DNA of 8,638 nt from Pseudomonadota bacterium (GCA_021783855.1 JAJXTL010000127.1:1-8638); one strand, 5' to 3'. Shown: positions 1-7,654, numbered from the stretch's first letter. Made by a program: numbers and translations. Notes: generated by a model from the sequence alone, not told the origin.

Positions 1-716
1 GCCTGCGAGAGAAACTGGAGCTGTTTGAACGTTTTGGTATCGATTACGTGTATGTTTGCCGTTTCAATACCGAATTTGCCCAGATGAGCGCGGCGTATTT
101 CATCCACGCCCTGCATGAAAAACTGCGGGCGAAATATGTGCTGATCGGCGACGACTTCCGCTTCGGCAGCGGACGCAGCGGCGATTTTGCGCTGATGGAA
201 AAAATCGCCGAGCAACAGGGCTTTGCAGTTCAGGCAGTACATACGGTCAAGAGTGACGGCGTGCGAATTTCCAGCACGGCGATACGCGCAGCGCTGGCGG
301 CAGGCCAGATGCGCCGCGCACATGATTATCTGGGGCGGCCTTACAGCATATCGGGGCGCGTGGTGCACGGCGACGGTGTGGGGAAAAAACTGGGTTATCC
401 GACTGCCAATATCCAGATGAAACACAACCGTCCGCCGCTGTCCGGCATCTTCGTGGTCGAAGTCCATGCGGCTGACTTCGGTGTGTTGCGCGGCGTGGCG
501 AGCCTCGGCATACGCCCTACCCTGAAACACGATGCAAAACCGGTTCTCGAAGTTCATCTGTTTGAATTTGAACAAAATATTTACGGAAAAACGCTGCGCG
601 TGGAATTTTTGCAAAAACGCCGCGATGAAGAGAAATTTCCCGATCTGGACGCCTTGACCCGGCAGATCGCACTGGATGTGGAACATGCAAAAAAATGGTT
701 CGAACAACATGAATGA
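1..716 (+). CDS. ribF: Bifunctional riboflavin kinase/FMN adenylyltransferase, 5'-truncated
   Basis: Converts riboflavin to FMN and then FMN to FAD in the cytoplasm. The reading frame is open from base 3, and 237 codons are visible before TGA at 714-716. By comparison with E. coli RibF, roughly 70-80 N-terminal residues, including the HxGH nucleotide-binding motif, lie left of the window. The visible part has the end of the adenylyltransferase domain (GDDFRFG at visible residues 49-55, ISSTAIR at 89-95). It then has the flavokinase domain, with [19 protein letters not shown] at 118-136 and the conserved LEVHLFEF segment that carries the kinase glutamate. A GTG at 48 could be read as a start, but the homology continues upstream of it ([15 protein letters not shown]), so this is a truncated gene and not a short one. 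Its last 8 bases overlap ileS, the gene that follows ribF in many proteobacteria. Confidence 0.96.
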   Translation, partial: LREKLELFERFGIDYVYVCRFNTEFAQMSAAYFIHALHEKLRAKYVLIGDDFRFGSGRSGDFALMEKIAEQQGFAVQAVHTVKSDGVRISSTAIRAALAAGQMRRAHDYLGRPYSISGRVVHGDGVGKKLGYPTANIQMKHNRPPLSGIFVVEVHAADFGVLRGVASLGIRPTLKHDAKPVLEVHLFEFEQNIYGKTLRVEFLQKRRDEEKFPDLDALTRQIALDVEHAKKWFEQHE

Positions 717-3528
717 TTACAAAAAAACCCTGAATCTGCCCGACACCGTATTTCCGATGCGCGGTGACATGGCCAAACGCGAGCCGCAAATGCTGACCCG
801 CTGGCAGGAACAACAACGCTACCAGAAGATACGCGCAGCCAAGCTGGGACTGCCCAAATTCATCCTGCACGACGGCCCGCCTTATGCCAACGGCGACATC
901 CACATCGGCCATGCGGTGAACAAAATCCTCAAGGACATCATCATCAAGGGCAAGACATTGTCAGGGTTCGATGCGCCTTACGTGCCGGGCTGGGATTGCC
1001 ACGGCCTGCCTATCGAGTTGCAGGTGGAAAAGAAACACGGCAAGGCGATTCCCCCCGGAGAGTTCCGCGAACTGTGCCGCAGCTACGCGCGCGAACAGGT
1101 CGAACGCCAGAAGAAGGATTTCATCCGGTTAGGCGTGCTGGGCGACTGGGATCAGCCTTATCTCACCATGGATTTCAAGACCGAGGCCGAAATCATCCGC
1201 GCGCTGGGCACTATTCATCAACACGGCTATCTGTATCAGGGCTACAAGCCGGTCAACTGGTGTCTGGATTGCCAGTCGGCGCTGGCCGAAGCCGAAGTGG
1301 AATACGAAGACAAGACCTCCAGCGCAATCGACGTGGCGTTCGAGGTGAAAGACCATGTCGGACTTGGCCGCGCCTTCGGCATCTCGCTGCCCGGATCGGC
1401 GAAAGCATCTGTGGTGATCTGGACCACCACACCCTGGACCCTGCCAGCCAATCAGGCAGTGAGCGTACACCCCGATTTTGAATACACGCTGATCAAGACC
1501 GAAAAGGGCTATCTGCTGATCGCCTCAGAACTGATGAGCAGTTGCCTTGAGCGCTACCAACTGGAAGGTGTGGCGGTCGGCACCTGTCGCGGCGCGGCGC
1601 TCGACATGCTGCCCTTGCAACACCCGTTTCAGGATCGCATTGTGCCCATCATCTGCGGCGATCATGTCACACTGGAAGCCGGTACCGGTCTGGTGCATAC
1701 CGCGCCGGCGCACGGCCTGGACGATTACTTCGTCGGCCAAAAGTATAATCTGTCCACCGACAACCCGGTAGGCGATGACGGCAAATTTCTCGCCAGCGTA
1801 CCACCCGTGGGAGAAGTTGCGCTGGCGGGCGTATTCGTCTGGAAAGGCAACGACATCGTATTGCAGGCGCTGGAAGCTTCCGGGCATCTGCTTTGTCTGA
1901 AAAAAGTGCAGCACAGCTATCCGCATTGCTGGCGACACAAGACACCGATTATCTTCCGCTCCACCCCGCAATGGTTCATCGGCATGAACCAGCAGGCCAG
2001 CCCTCGCCCAGCCGTTGGTCACCCTCGCCCGCTTGCGGGAGAGGGAAAAACCCTGCGCGATCTGGCAAACGAAGCCGTAGCCCAGACCGCTTTCTTCCCT
2101 TCATGGGGCCGCGCGCGCCTTGAATCGATGATCAAAAACCGTCCGGACTGGTGCGTATCGCGCCAGCGCAACTGGGGCGTACCGATGCCGTTTTTTGTGC
2201 ACAATGAAACCGGCGAGCTGCACCCTCGTACGCCCGAACTGCTGGAACAGGTCGCCCTGCGTGTCGAACAGTACGGCATCGAAGCCTGGTTCAGTCTGAA
2301 TTCGGTGGATTTACTGGGTGCGGATGCCGAACATTACAAAAAACTCACGCACACGCTGGATGTCTGGTTCGACTCCGGCGTCACCCACGCCTCGGTTTTG
2401 CAAAAACGCAGCGAACTGCACTCCCCGGCAGATCTGTATCTGGAAGGCTCGGACCAGCATCGTGGCTGGTTCCAGTCCTCCTTGCTGACCGGCTGCGCGA
2501 TCAATGGCCGCGCACCCTACAATGCCCTGCTCACGCACGGTTTCGTGGTGGACGGCAACGGTCACAAAATGTCCAAATCAAAGGGCAACGTGATTGCGCC
2601 GCAGAAGATATTCGACACGCTGGGCGCGGACATCCTGCGTCTGTGGACGGCTTCCACAGACTATTCGGGTGAGCTGACCATCTCGGATGAAATTTTGAAG
2701 CGCGTGGTGGAGAGCTATCGCCGCATCCGCAACACGATGAAATTCCTGCTGGCCAACATCTCCGATTTCGATCCGACGCGCGATGCACTGCCCGTCGATC
2801 AGTGGCTGGAAATCGACCGTTACGCGTTGTTTTTGACTCAAAAACTGCAAACCGAAGTGCGCGCCGATTACGATCACTACGAGTTCCATCTGGCGGTGCA
2901 AAAAATATTGGGATTCTGTTCCGAGACGCTGGGCAGTTTCTATCTGGATATTTTGAAAGACCGCCTGTACACCGCAGCTGAAAACTCGCGCGCACGCCGC
3001 GCGGCTCAGAATGCGCTGTATCATATTACCCACGCACTGACCCGATTGATCGCGCCCATCCTGAGTTTTACCGGAGAAGAAGCCTGGACGATCCTCGCTA
3101 ATGAGAACACGAGTGTATTCGAAGGCGTGTGGCACGAACTGCCGGATGCAGGAAAAATTGCAATCAGCGACTGGCTGATCGTCGAAGCCTGGCGCGACCG
3201 TGTCAACAAGCAACTCGAAGAAGCACGCTCCGCCGGCCTGATCGGTTCCGCGCTCGCCGCCGAGGTGGATGTGTTCGCAAGCGGTGAGGAGTACGATGTG
3301 CTGGCCAGTCTGGGGGACGATCTGCGCCTGGTGTTCATCACTTCGCGCGCCAGCGTGCATCGCGCAATCGATGAGCCGCATATCGATGTGTCGGCCAGCC
3401 TGCACGACAAATGCGAACGCTGCTGGCATTACCGCGAAGACGTGGGTGCCGACGAGCAACATGCAACCCTGTGCGGTCGTTGCGTGAGCAACTTATATGG
3501 CTGCGGTGAGGAGCGTACTTATGCTTAG
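709..3528 (+). CDS. ileS: Isoleucyl-tRNA synthetase (class I, with in-frame repeat insertion)
   Basis: Charges tRNA-Ile with isoleucine and edits misactivated valine. The protein is 939 residues, close to the 938 of E. coli. ATG at 709 is chosen because [20 protein letters not shown] matches the family N-terminus; the in-frame ATG at 676 only adds residues encoded inside ribF. Visible signatures are HIGH at residues 65-68 within [15 protein letters not shown], the CP1 editing domain with [13 protein letters not shown] and [21 protein letters not shown] at 620-624, and a C-terminal zinc site C902/C905 and C922/C925. After TPQWFIGM (ending at residue 426) about 16-18 extra residues (roughly 430-446, including [16 protein letters not shown]) are absent from the E. 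coli protein. They are encoded mostly by a palindromic repeat. The core motifs on both sides are intact and the frame is kept, so I expect a functional enzyme. The gene overlaps ribF and lspA by 8 bases each. Confidence 0.97.
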   Translation: MNDYKKTLNLPDTVFPMRGDMAKREPQMLTRWQEQQRYQKIRAAKLGLPKFILHDGPPYANGDIHIGHAVNKILKDIIIKGKTLSGFDAPYVPGWDCHGLPIELQVEKKHGKAIPPGEFRELCRSYAREQVERQKKDFIRLGVLGDWDQPYLTMDFKTEAEIIRALGTIHQHGYLYQGYKPVNWCLDCQSALAEAEVEYEDKTSSAIDVAFEVKDHVGLGRAFGISLPGSAKASVVIWTTTPWTLPANQAVSVHPDFEYTLIKTEKGYLLIASELMSSCLERYQLEGVAVGTCRGAALDMLPLQHPFQDRIVPIICGDHVTLEAGTGLVHTAPAHGLDDYFVGQKYNLSTDNPVGDDGKFLASVPPVGEVALAGVFVWKGNDIVLQALEASGHLLCLKKVQHSYPHCWRHKTPIIFRSTPQWFIGMNQQASPRPAVGHPRPLAGEGKTLRDLANEAVAQTAFFPSWGRARLESMIKNRPDWCVSRQRNWGVPMPFFVHNETGELHPRTPELLEQVALRVEQYGIEAWFSLNSVDLLGADAEHYKKLTHTLDVWFDSGVTHASVLQKRSELHSPADLYLEGSDQHRGWFQSSLLTGCAINGRAPYNALLTHGFVVDGNGHKMSKSKGNVIAPQKIFDTLGADILRLWTASTDYSGELTISDEILKRVVESYRRIRNTMKFLLANISDFDPTRDALPVDQWLEIDRYALFLTQKLQTEVRADYDHYEFHLAVQKILGFCSETLGSFYLDILKDRLYTAAENSRARRAAQNALYHITHALTRLIAPILSFTGEEAWTILANENTSVFEGVWHELPDAGKIAISDWLIVEAWRDRVNKQLEEARSAGLIGSALAAEVDVFASGEEYDVLASLGDDLRLVFITSRASVHRAIDEPHIDVSASLHDKCERCWHYREDVGADEQHATLCGRCVSNLYGCGEERTYA
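2001..2045 (+). repeat. Small palindromic repeat inside the ileS coding region
   Basis: The core is an imperfect palindrome at 2022-2045: arm CCCTCGCCCGC, two-base centre TT, arm GCGGGAGAGGG, with 10 of 11 positions paired. The first nine bases of the left arm (CCCTCGCCC) also occur at 2001-2009, exactly 21 bases upstream, so the peptide reads PRPAVG then PRPLAG. The 22-base core 2023-2044 recurs in inverted orientation at 4944-4965 with one difference. The element is read through in frame as part of IleS. This style resembles the short dispersed palindromic repeats common in GC-rich proteobacterial genomes. The outer borders of the insertion are inferred from the comparison of protein lengths. 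Confidence 0.8.
3508..3513 (+). promoter_or_regulatory. Ribosome binding site fixing the lspA start
   Basis: GAGGAG lies 7 bases before the ATG at 3521 and inside the last codons of ileS. The alternative in-frame ATG at 3497 has no comparable site and would add eight residues (MAAVRSVL) before the first membrane helix, so this site decides the start. Confidence 0.75.
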
Positions 3529-3997
3529 TCGCTGGCTAACCCTTTCCGCGCTGGTCATCGCCCTCGACCAGGCAAGCAAGTTTTTGATTGTCAATTATTT
3601 CTCAAGTCATAACAGCCTTGCAGTACTCAGCATATTCGATCTGGCGCTGATGCATAACACGGGGGCTGCGTTCAGTTTCTTGAGCGACGCAGGCGGCATG
3701 CAGCGCTGGCTATTCACCGCCATTGCCGTCATCGCCTCCGTTTCCATCATCTGGGTATTGCGCAAACATGCCGCTCAAATGATCTTTGCGCTGGCGCTGA
3801 GTCTGATTCTGGGCGGCGCACTCGGCAATCTGATAGACCGCATCAACTACGGCTATGTGATCGACTTCCTGCTGTTCCACTGGCATGAGCACTATTTCCC
3901 TGCCTTCAATCTGGCCGATTCCGCGATCACCTGCGGCGCAGGACTGCTGATATGGGAAAGTTTTATGGAGAAAAAACATGGACCTGCTGTTAGCTAA
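3521..3997 (+). CDS. lspA: Lipoprotein signal peptidase (signal peptidase II)
   Basis: An inner-membrane aspartyl protease that removes the signal peptide of prolipoproteins after diacylglyceryl transfer to the lipobox cysteine. The 158-residue length fits the family (E. coli 164). Four hydrophobic segments are visible, at about residues 5-25, 62-80, 86-103 and 134-146. Family motifs are present: LDQASK at 15-20, HNTGAAFS at 45-52, GNLIDR at 102-107, VIDF at 113-116 and FNLADS at 129-134. The conserved aspartates D106, D115 and D133, among which the catalytic pair lies, are all there. The start at 3521 overlaps ileS by 8 bases and the end overlaps ispH by 20, so its translation is likely coupled to both. 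Confidence 0.96.
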   Translation: MLSRWLTLSALVIALDQASKFLIVNYFSSHNSLAVLSIFDLALMHNTGAAFSFLSDAGGMQRWLFTAIAVIASVSIIWVLRKHAAQMIFALALSLILGGALGNLIDRINYGYVIDFLLFHWHEHYFPAFNLADSAITCGAGLLIWESFMEKKHGPAVS

Positions 3998-4901
3998 TCC
4001 GCGCGGTTTCTGTGCAGGGGTGGATCGCGCCATCGAGATTGTGGAACGCGCGCTCAGCCTGCACGGTGCGCCTATCTATGTGCGTCATGAAGTGGTACAC
4101 AACAAATTCGTGGTAGACGGCCTGCGCGCCAAGGGCGCGGTTTTTATCGAAGAGCTGGACGATGTACCCACCGGCAGCATCCTGATTTTCAGTGCCCATG
4201 GCGTATCGCAGGCGGTGCGCCGCGATGCTGAGGCGCGCGGACTGACCGTGTTCGATGCGACCTGCCCGCTGGTCACCAAGGTGCATATCGAGGTGTCACG
4301 TCAGCACAGCCAGAACAAGGAAATCATCATGATCGGCCACAAGGGTCATCCCGAAGTGGAAGGCACCATGGGACAGGTGGAGGATGGCATGTATCTGGTG
4401 GAATCGCCGGAGCAGGTCGCCTGCCTCAAGGTGCGCGACGAACACAACCTGGCTTACGTCACCCAGACCACGCTGTCGGTGGACGACGCCAGCAACATCA
4501 TCGCCGCCCTGAAAACCCGCTTTCCGTTTATCACCGGCCCCAAGAAGGACGACATCTGCTATGCCACGCAGAACCGCCAGGATGCCGTCAAGCTGCTGGT
4601 TACAAAATGCGATGCGGTGGTCGTGGTCGGCTCGCCGAACAGCTCAAACTCCAACCGCCTTCGTGAAGTCGCGGCGAACGTCGGCGTGCCGGCCTATCTG
4701 GTGGATGACGCCGACGGCTTGCAAGCCGCCTGGTTTGCAGGCAAAAACAAGGTCGGCGTTTCGGCAGGCGCATCCGCCCCGGAAGTGCTGGTACAGGGCG
4801 TGATTGAAAGATTGCAACAGTTTGGCGCGCAGCAGATCACAGAATTGCAGGGCATCACCGAAAACGTGACGTTTCCGCTGCCCAAGGCTCTGCAAGTTTG
4901 A
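3978..4901 (+). CDS. ispH: 4-hydroxy-3-methylbut-2-enyl diphosphate reductase
   Basis: Last enzyme of the MEP pathway: an iron-sulphur protein that reduces HMBPP to IPP and DMAPP. The 307 residues compare with 316 in E. coli. All three cluster ligands are visible: C12 in GFCAGV, C96 in DATCPL and C194 in [11 protein letters not shown]. Substrate-pocket residues are also present: H41 (HEVVHNKF), H74 (AHGVS), H124 and E126 ([10 protein letters not shown]), T164/T165 (TQTTLS), and the S222/N224 region ([11 protein letters not shown]). The start ATG has GGAG at 3967-3970, 7 bases upstream, and the gene begins inside the end of lspA. The fkpB/slpA gene found between lspA and ispH in E. coli is absent here. 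ispH looks like the last gene of the operon, since about 100 noncoding bases with a hairpin follow. Confidence 0.97.
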   Translation: MDLLLANPRGFCAGVDRAIEIVERALSLHGAPIYVRHEVVHNKFVVDGLRAKGAVFIEELDDVPTGSILIFSAHGVSQAVRRDAEARGLTVFDATCPLVTKVHIEVSRQHSQNKEIIMIGHKGHPEVEGTMGQVEDGMYLVESPEQVACLKVRDEHNLAYVTQTTLSVDDASNIIAALKTRFPFITGPKKDDICYATQNRQDAVKLLVTKCDAVVVVGSPNSSNSNRLREVAANVGVPAYLVDDADGLQAAWFAGKNKVGVSAGASAPEVLVQGVIERLQQFGAQQITELQGITENVTFPLPKALQV

Positions 4902-4930
4902 CGGGCATGGCAAAAATATCACATGCCCGT
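4901..4930 (+). terminator. Hairpin behind ispH, possible terminator without a T-run
   Basis: Perfect 9-base inverted repeat: ACGGGCATG (4901-4909) and CATGCCCGT (4922-4930) around a 12-base A-rich loop. The stem starts on the last base of the ispH stop codon. It is followed by CCCTCTCCTC and not by a run of T, so it is not a textbook intrinsic terminator. It could still stabilise the mRNA 3' end or aid Rho-dependent ending. Seen directly: the inverted repeat. Inferred: the function. Confidence 0.45.
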
Positions 4931-4943
4931 CCCTCTCCTCAAT

Positions 4944-4965
4944 CCTCTCCCGCATGCGGGCGAGG
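4944..4965 (-). repeat. Second copy of the palindromic repeat core, inverted
   Basis: CCTCTCCCGC (4944-4953), AT, GCGGGCGAGG (4956-4965): two 10-base arms with one mismatch. Its reverse complement equals bases 2023-2044 inside ileS at 21 of 22 positions; the only difference is in the central dinucleotide. A partial repeat of its first arm (CCCTCTCCT) is at 4931-4939. It occupies the middle of the ispH-thiO gap. Confidence 0.75.
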
Positions 4966-5002
4966 AGGCAAACGTATCGCTACGCGAGTTTTGCGATAAT
5001 CG

Positions 5003-6064
5003 ATGCGGCCTGATTTTCTGATCATCGGAGGCGGCGCAATCGGCATGACCAGCGCCATCGCCTTACTTCAGGCAGGCTATAAAGTCACGCTGGTGGAACG
5101 CGGCACAACAGGCAGCGAAGCTTCCTGGGCAGGCGGCGGCATTCTCTCGCCGCTGTGTTCATGGGACTATCCGGTGCCCGTCACCCGCCTGACCCAGCGC
5201 AGCATGGGCATGTTCGGGGAAGCAGCCGCCATGCTGCACGCCGCCACCGGCATAGACCCCGAATACCAGCAGTGCGGCATGCTGCTGTTACCCCCGTTTA
5301 ATGACGAACTCGCAACGACATGGTGTGCGGCGCACGAAATACCCTTGCAGCATGTGGCGCTCAATGACCATCTACCCGGCATGTCGGGAGATGGATTATT
5401 TCTGCCGCAGATCGCTCAGGTGCGCAACCCGCGCCTGTTACAGGCGCTGCGCCGGTATGTGGAAATACTGGGTGGCTTGGTCCTCGAACAACATGAGGCG
5501 CAGCATTTTTCAATACAGGGCGACAGCATCAGCTCGCTGCATACATCAAAGGGTAGTTTGAGTGCCGATGCGTATATCATGACGGCGGGGGCCTGGAGCC
5601 GCTCCCTGCTGGGCGAACACGCGATGGGCCTGGATATTCGTCCGATACGCGGCCAGATCCTGTTGTTCAAGTTCGACGCACCGTCGTTTACCAATATTCT
5701 GCTACAGGAAAATCTGTATTTCATCCCGCGCCGGGACGGTCATGTACTGGTCGGCAGCACGCTGGAGGATGTCGGTTTCGACAAATCCACCACGCTCGAA
5801 GCGCGTGAAAACCTGCTGCAACGCGTGCATAGCCTGTTCCCCGCTTGGCCTGCGCCGGTGCGGCACTGGGCGGGACTGCGCCCCGCTTCCTCGGACAATA
5901 TCCCCACCATCTCCCGGCATCCGCGCCTTACCAACCTGTTTGCCAACTGCGGACACTTCCGCTACGGCGTAACCATGTCGATAGCCAGTGCAGAGCTGCT
6001 GCTGGGCGAAATCGAAGGCCGTGCACAACCCATGTCTGTAGAGGAATATCGCTGGCGCGAGTAA
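5003..6064 (+). CDS. thiO: Glycine oxidase, FAD-dependent (thiamine thiazole synthesis)
   Basis: Predicted to oxidise glycine with O2 to dehydroglycine (iminoglycine), ammonia-exchangeable to glyoxylate, which feeds thiazole ring formation by ThiG. It has 353 residues. The N-terminal FAD-binding Rossmann motif is GGGAIG at 9-14, with the ribose-binding acidic residue E32. SWAGGGILSP (41-50), RPIRGQ (213-218), GLRP with R293, and GHFRYG (317-322) are typical of ThiO within the DAO family; R293 probably corresponds to the substrate carboxylate-binding arginine (Arg302 in B. subtilis ThiO). ATG 5003 is the only sensible start: an in-frame TAA at 4997-4999 blocks extension, and the FAD motif follows at once. 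No good ribosome binding site precedes it, and no other thi genes are in view. A related amino-acid oxidase is the main alternative. Confidence 0.88.
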   Translation: MRPDFLIIGGGAIGMTSAIALLQAGYKVTLVERGTTGSEASWAGGGILSPLCSWDYPVPVTRLTQRSMGMFGEAAAMLHAATGIDPEYQQCGMLLLPPFNDELATTWCAAHEIPLQHVALNDHLPGMSGDGLFLPQIAQVRNPRLLQALRRYVEILGGLVLEQHEAQHFSIQGDSISSLHTSKGSLSADAYIMTAGAWSRSLLGEHAMGLDIRPIRGQILLFKFDAPSFTNILLQENLYFIPRRDGHVLVGSTLEDVGFDKSTTLEARENLLQRVHSLFPAWPAPVRHWAGLRPASSDNIPTISRHPRLTNLFANCGHFRYGVTMSIASAELLLGEIEGRAQPMSVEEYRWRE

Positions 6065-6082
6065 CACGCTATCCACTATAAT
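6052..6082 (+). promoter_or_regulatory. Promoter of the tRNA-Thr gene
   Basis: A perfect sigma-70 -10 hexamer TATAAT is at 6077-6082, 8 bases before the mature tRNA 5' end, so transcription would begin at about 6089-6090. The best -35 candidate is weak (CTGGCG at 6052-6057, 3 of 6 matches, 19-base spacer) and lies inside the end of thiO. The -10 box is clear; the -35 is a guess. Confidence 0.65.
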
Positions 6083-6090
6083 CATGCTGC

Positions 6091-6166
6091 GCCGAAGTAG
6101 CTCAGTTGGTAGAGCAATTCACTCGTAACGAATAGGTCGTAGGTTCGATTCCTATCTTCGGCACCA
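6091..6166 (+). tRNA. tRNA-Thr, anticodon CGT
   Basis: A 76-base cloverleaf with encoded CCA (6164-6166). The acceptor arms GCCGAAG (6091-6097) and CTTCGGC (6156-6162) pair fully. The D stem is GCTC/GAGC with AGTTGGTA loop, and the T arm is GTAGG-TTCGATT-CCTAT with one G-T pair. The anticodon loop CTCGTAA (6122-6128) gives anticodon CGT at 6124-6126, which reads ACG threonine codons. The anticodon stem ATTCA/CGAAT has four good pairs and an A-C mismatch at the pair closing the loop (6121 with 6129, positions 31-39). It sits between thiO and the export adaptor gene, which starts 18 bases after CCA. Confidence 0.95.
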
Positions 6167-6184
6167 TTCATTTGAGGAAACCAC

Positions 6185-7357
6185 ATGGCCGTTTCTCAAC
6201 GACGCAATTCCTTCCTCAAAATTCTCCCCTATTTGCTCGCCGTGGCGTTGCTGATTATCGCGGGCTGGTATTTCACCCGCCCCCCTCTGCCCCGCGTACA
6301 GCTGATCAAAGTCGGGCGCGGACAGGTTGAGGCGACGGTGAACAACACGCGCGCGGGGACGGTCAAAGCCTGTCGCCGCGCCAAGCTGTCCGCACCGTCC
6401 GGCGGCCAGATATCGCATCTGCTGGTCAAAAAAGGCGAACGGGTCAAGACCGGGCAGATTCTGCTGGAACTGTGGGACAAGGACTTGCAGGCACAGGAAA
6501 ATCTTGCCCAGGAGCAGCTCATCACCTCACAGACACAGGCCAAACAGGCCTGCCTGCAGGCGGATCTTGCCGAACAGGAAGCAAGTCGGGCGAGCCAGTT
6601 GCAGGCTAAGGGGTTTATTTCAATTGAAGGCATGGATCAGAAGACTTCGGCCGCCCGTGTGGCGCGCGCCGGCTGCGATGCCGCACACAGTCAGATCGAG
6701 CAGAGCAAATCTCGTATTCAGGCGGCCAATGCGGGGCTGGATCGCATGGTGCTCAGAGCGCCTTTCGGTGGTATCGTGGCCGACATCAGCGGCGAGCTGG
6801 GCGAATATGCCACGCCTTCCCCGCCCGGCATCCCGACGCCTCCCGCCATCGATCTGATCGACGACAGCTGCCTGTTCGTCAGCGCGCCAATCGACGAAGT
6901 GGATGCGGCCAACATCAAGGCGGGACAGACTGCCCGCATCACGCTGGACGCGTTCAAGGGGAAATCCTTTGCCGGGCGCGTCAAACGCATCGCCCCCTAT
7001 GTGCTGGAACTGGAAAAACAGGCGCGCACCGTGGAAGTCGAAGTTGATTTCGTCAAGCCGCCGACCACTGAGAACCTGCTGGTCGGTTACAGCGCGGATG
7101 TGGAGATCGTGCACAGTTCACACGACAACGTGTTGCGCATTCCGACCCAGGCCCTGCTGGAAGGCCATCGCGTGCTGCTCTACAAGCCCGATGGCGTACT
7201 GGAAGAGCGCTCTGTCACCACGGGTCTTGCCAACTGGGAGCAGACTGAAATCACCTCAGGGCTTGTCGAGGGCGACCGGATCGTGCTGACGCTGGATCAG
7301 ACCGGCGTCAAGGCGGGTGTAAAAGTGCAACCCGAAATCGACAAGATGGCTAAATGA
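6185..7357 (+). CDS. HlyD/MacA-type periplasmic adaptor subunit of an efflux transporter
   Basis: Membrane fusion protein that links an inner-membrane pump to an outer-membrane channel. It has 390 residues: a short basic N-terminus, one membrane anchor at about 13-30 (LPYLLAVALLIIAGWYF region), then periplasm. The first lipoyl half is around 68-98 (SAPSGGQISHLLVKKGERVK and onward), a helical hairpin spans about 99-188, and the second lipoyl half begins at LRAPFGGIVAD (190-200). Beta-barrel and membrane-proximal domains follow. A proline-rich segment PSPPGIPTPP lies at 211-220. Four cysteines (63, 123, 164, 229) are unusual for a periplasmic adaptor. GAGG at 6174-6177 sits 7 bases before ATG. 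The partial ABC ATPase gene at the right edge suggests a MacAB-like or LolD-linked system; the exported substrate cannot be told from sequence. I give no symbol because macA is not certain. Confidence 0.88.
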   Translation: MAVSQRRNSFLKILPYLLAVALLIIAGWYFTRPPLPRVQLIKVGRGQVEATVNNTRAGTVKACRRAKLSAPSGGQISHLLVKKGERVKTGQILLELWDKDLQAQENLAQEQLITSQTQAKQACLQADLAEQEASRASQLQAKGFISIEGMDQKTSAARVARAGCDAAHSQIEQSKSRIQAANAGLDRMVLRAPFGGIVADISGELGEYATPSPPGIPTPPAIDLIDDSCLFVSAPIDEVDAANIKAGQTARITLDAFKGKSFAGRVKRIAPYVLELEKQARTVEVEVDFVKPPTTENLLVGYSADVEIVHSSHDNVLRIPTQALLEGHRVLLYKPDGVLEERSVTTGLANWEQTEITSGLVEGDRIVLTLDQTGVKAGVKVQPEIDKMAK

Positions 7358-7380
7358 ACCATCGCAAGCTGAACTGCAAC

Positions 7381-7387
7381 AAGGTGG
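7381..7387 (+). promoter_or_regulatory. Ribosome binding site fixing the DUF2442 gene start
   Basis: AAGGTGG stands 5 bases before the ATG at 7393. It supports that start over the ATG at 7354, which overlaps the adaptor stop codon as ATGA but has no such site and would add 13 residues (MNHRKLNCNKVAG) that do not look like the family. Confidence 0.6.
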
Positions 7388-7392
7388 CAGGC

Positions 7393-7635
7393 ATGGAAGC
7401 TTTATTAGACGTGGTCAAAGTGGAAGTTGAACCCGGCTACCTGTTGCGACTTGAATTCGAGAACGGCGAGAAGCGTGTTTTTGATATGTCAGCTTACATG
7501 GATAAACGTCCGTTTGTGAGATTAAAGGACTCCCCTTTGTTCGCGCTGGCCAAAGTCGATTATGGAACCGTCGTCTGGCCTGACAATATCGACATTGCAC
7601 CGGAAACACTTTATGACCGATCTGTCCCGGCATAA
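7393..7635 (+). CDS. DUF2442 domain protein
   Basis: An 80-residue protein recognised by family style: LLDVVKVEVEPGYLLRLEFENGEKRVFDMS near the N-terminus (residues 4-33), a central LKDSPLFALAKVDYGTVVWP, and the closing IDIAPETLYDRSVPA. The biochemical role of the family is not established. Members are often encoded beside a DUF4160 protein in what has been proposed to be a toxin-antitoxin-like pair, but no DUF4160 gene is in the window. No signal peptide or membrane segment is seen, so it is probably cytoplasmic. It follows the adaptor gene by 35 bases and may be transcribed with it. A longer form starting at 7354 is possible. Confidence 0.8.
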   Translation: MEALLDVVKVEVEPGYLLRLEFENGEKRVFDMSAYMDKRPFVRLKDSPLFALAKVDYGTVVWPDNIDIAPETLYDRSVPA

Positions 7636-7654
7636 AAGCCAAGTAGAGGGCGCA

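Noticed and set aside
676..711. ATG at 676 as the ileS start
   Set aside because: It adds [11 protein letters not shown], encoded inside ribF, whereas the family N-terminus begins at the ATG at 709.
2001..2045. The repeat in ileS as a sign of a disrupted pseudogene
   Set aside because: The reading frame is kept, and HIGH, KMSKS, editing and zinc motifs are all intact.
2578..3462. Long minus-strand open frame of 294 codons opposite ileS
   Set aside because: It lies wholly within the well-supported ileS coding region and its translation shows no recognisable motif; a mirror frame of GC-rich coding DNA.
4992..5000. TGCGATAAT as an extended -10 promoter for thiO
   Set aside because: The box ends 2 bases before the only possible thiO ATG, so transcription would start inside the gene's first codons; the in-frame TAA rules out an upstream start, and no good downstream start precedes the FAD motif.
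7354..7395. ATG at 7354 (ATGA overlap with the adaptor stop) as the DUF2442 start
   Set aside because: The ATG at 7393 has a better ribosome binding site and the extra 13 residues are unlike the family; I cannot exclude it completely.
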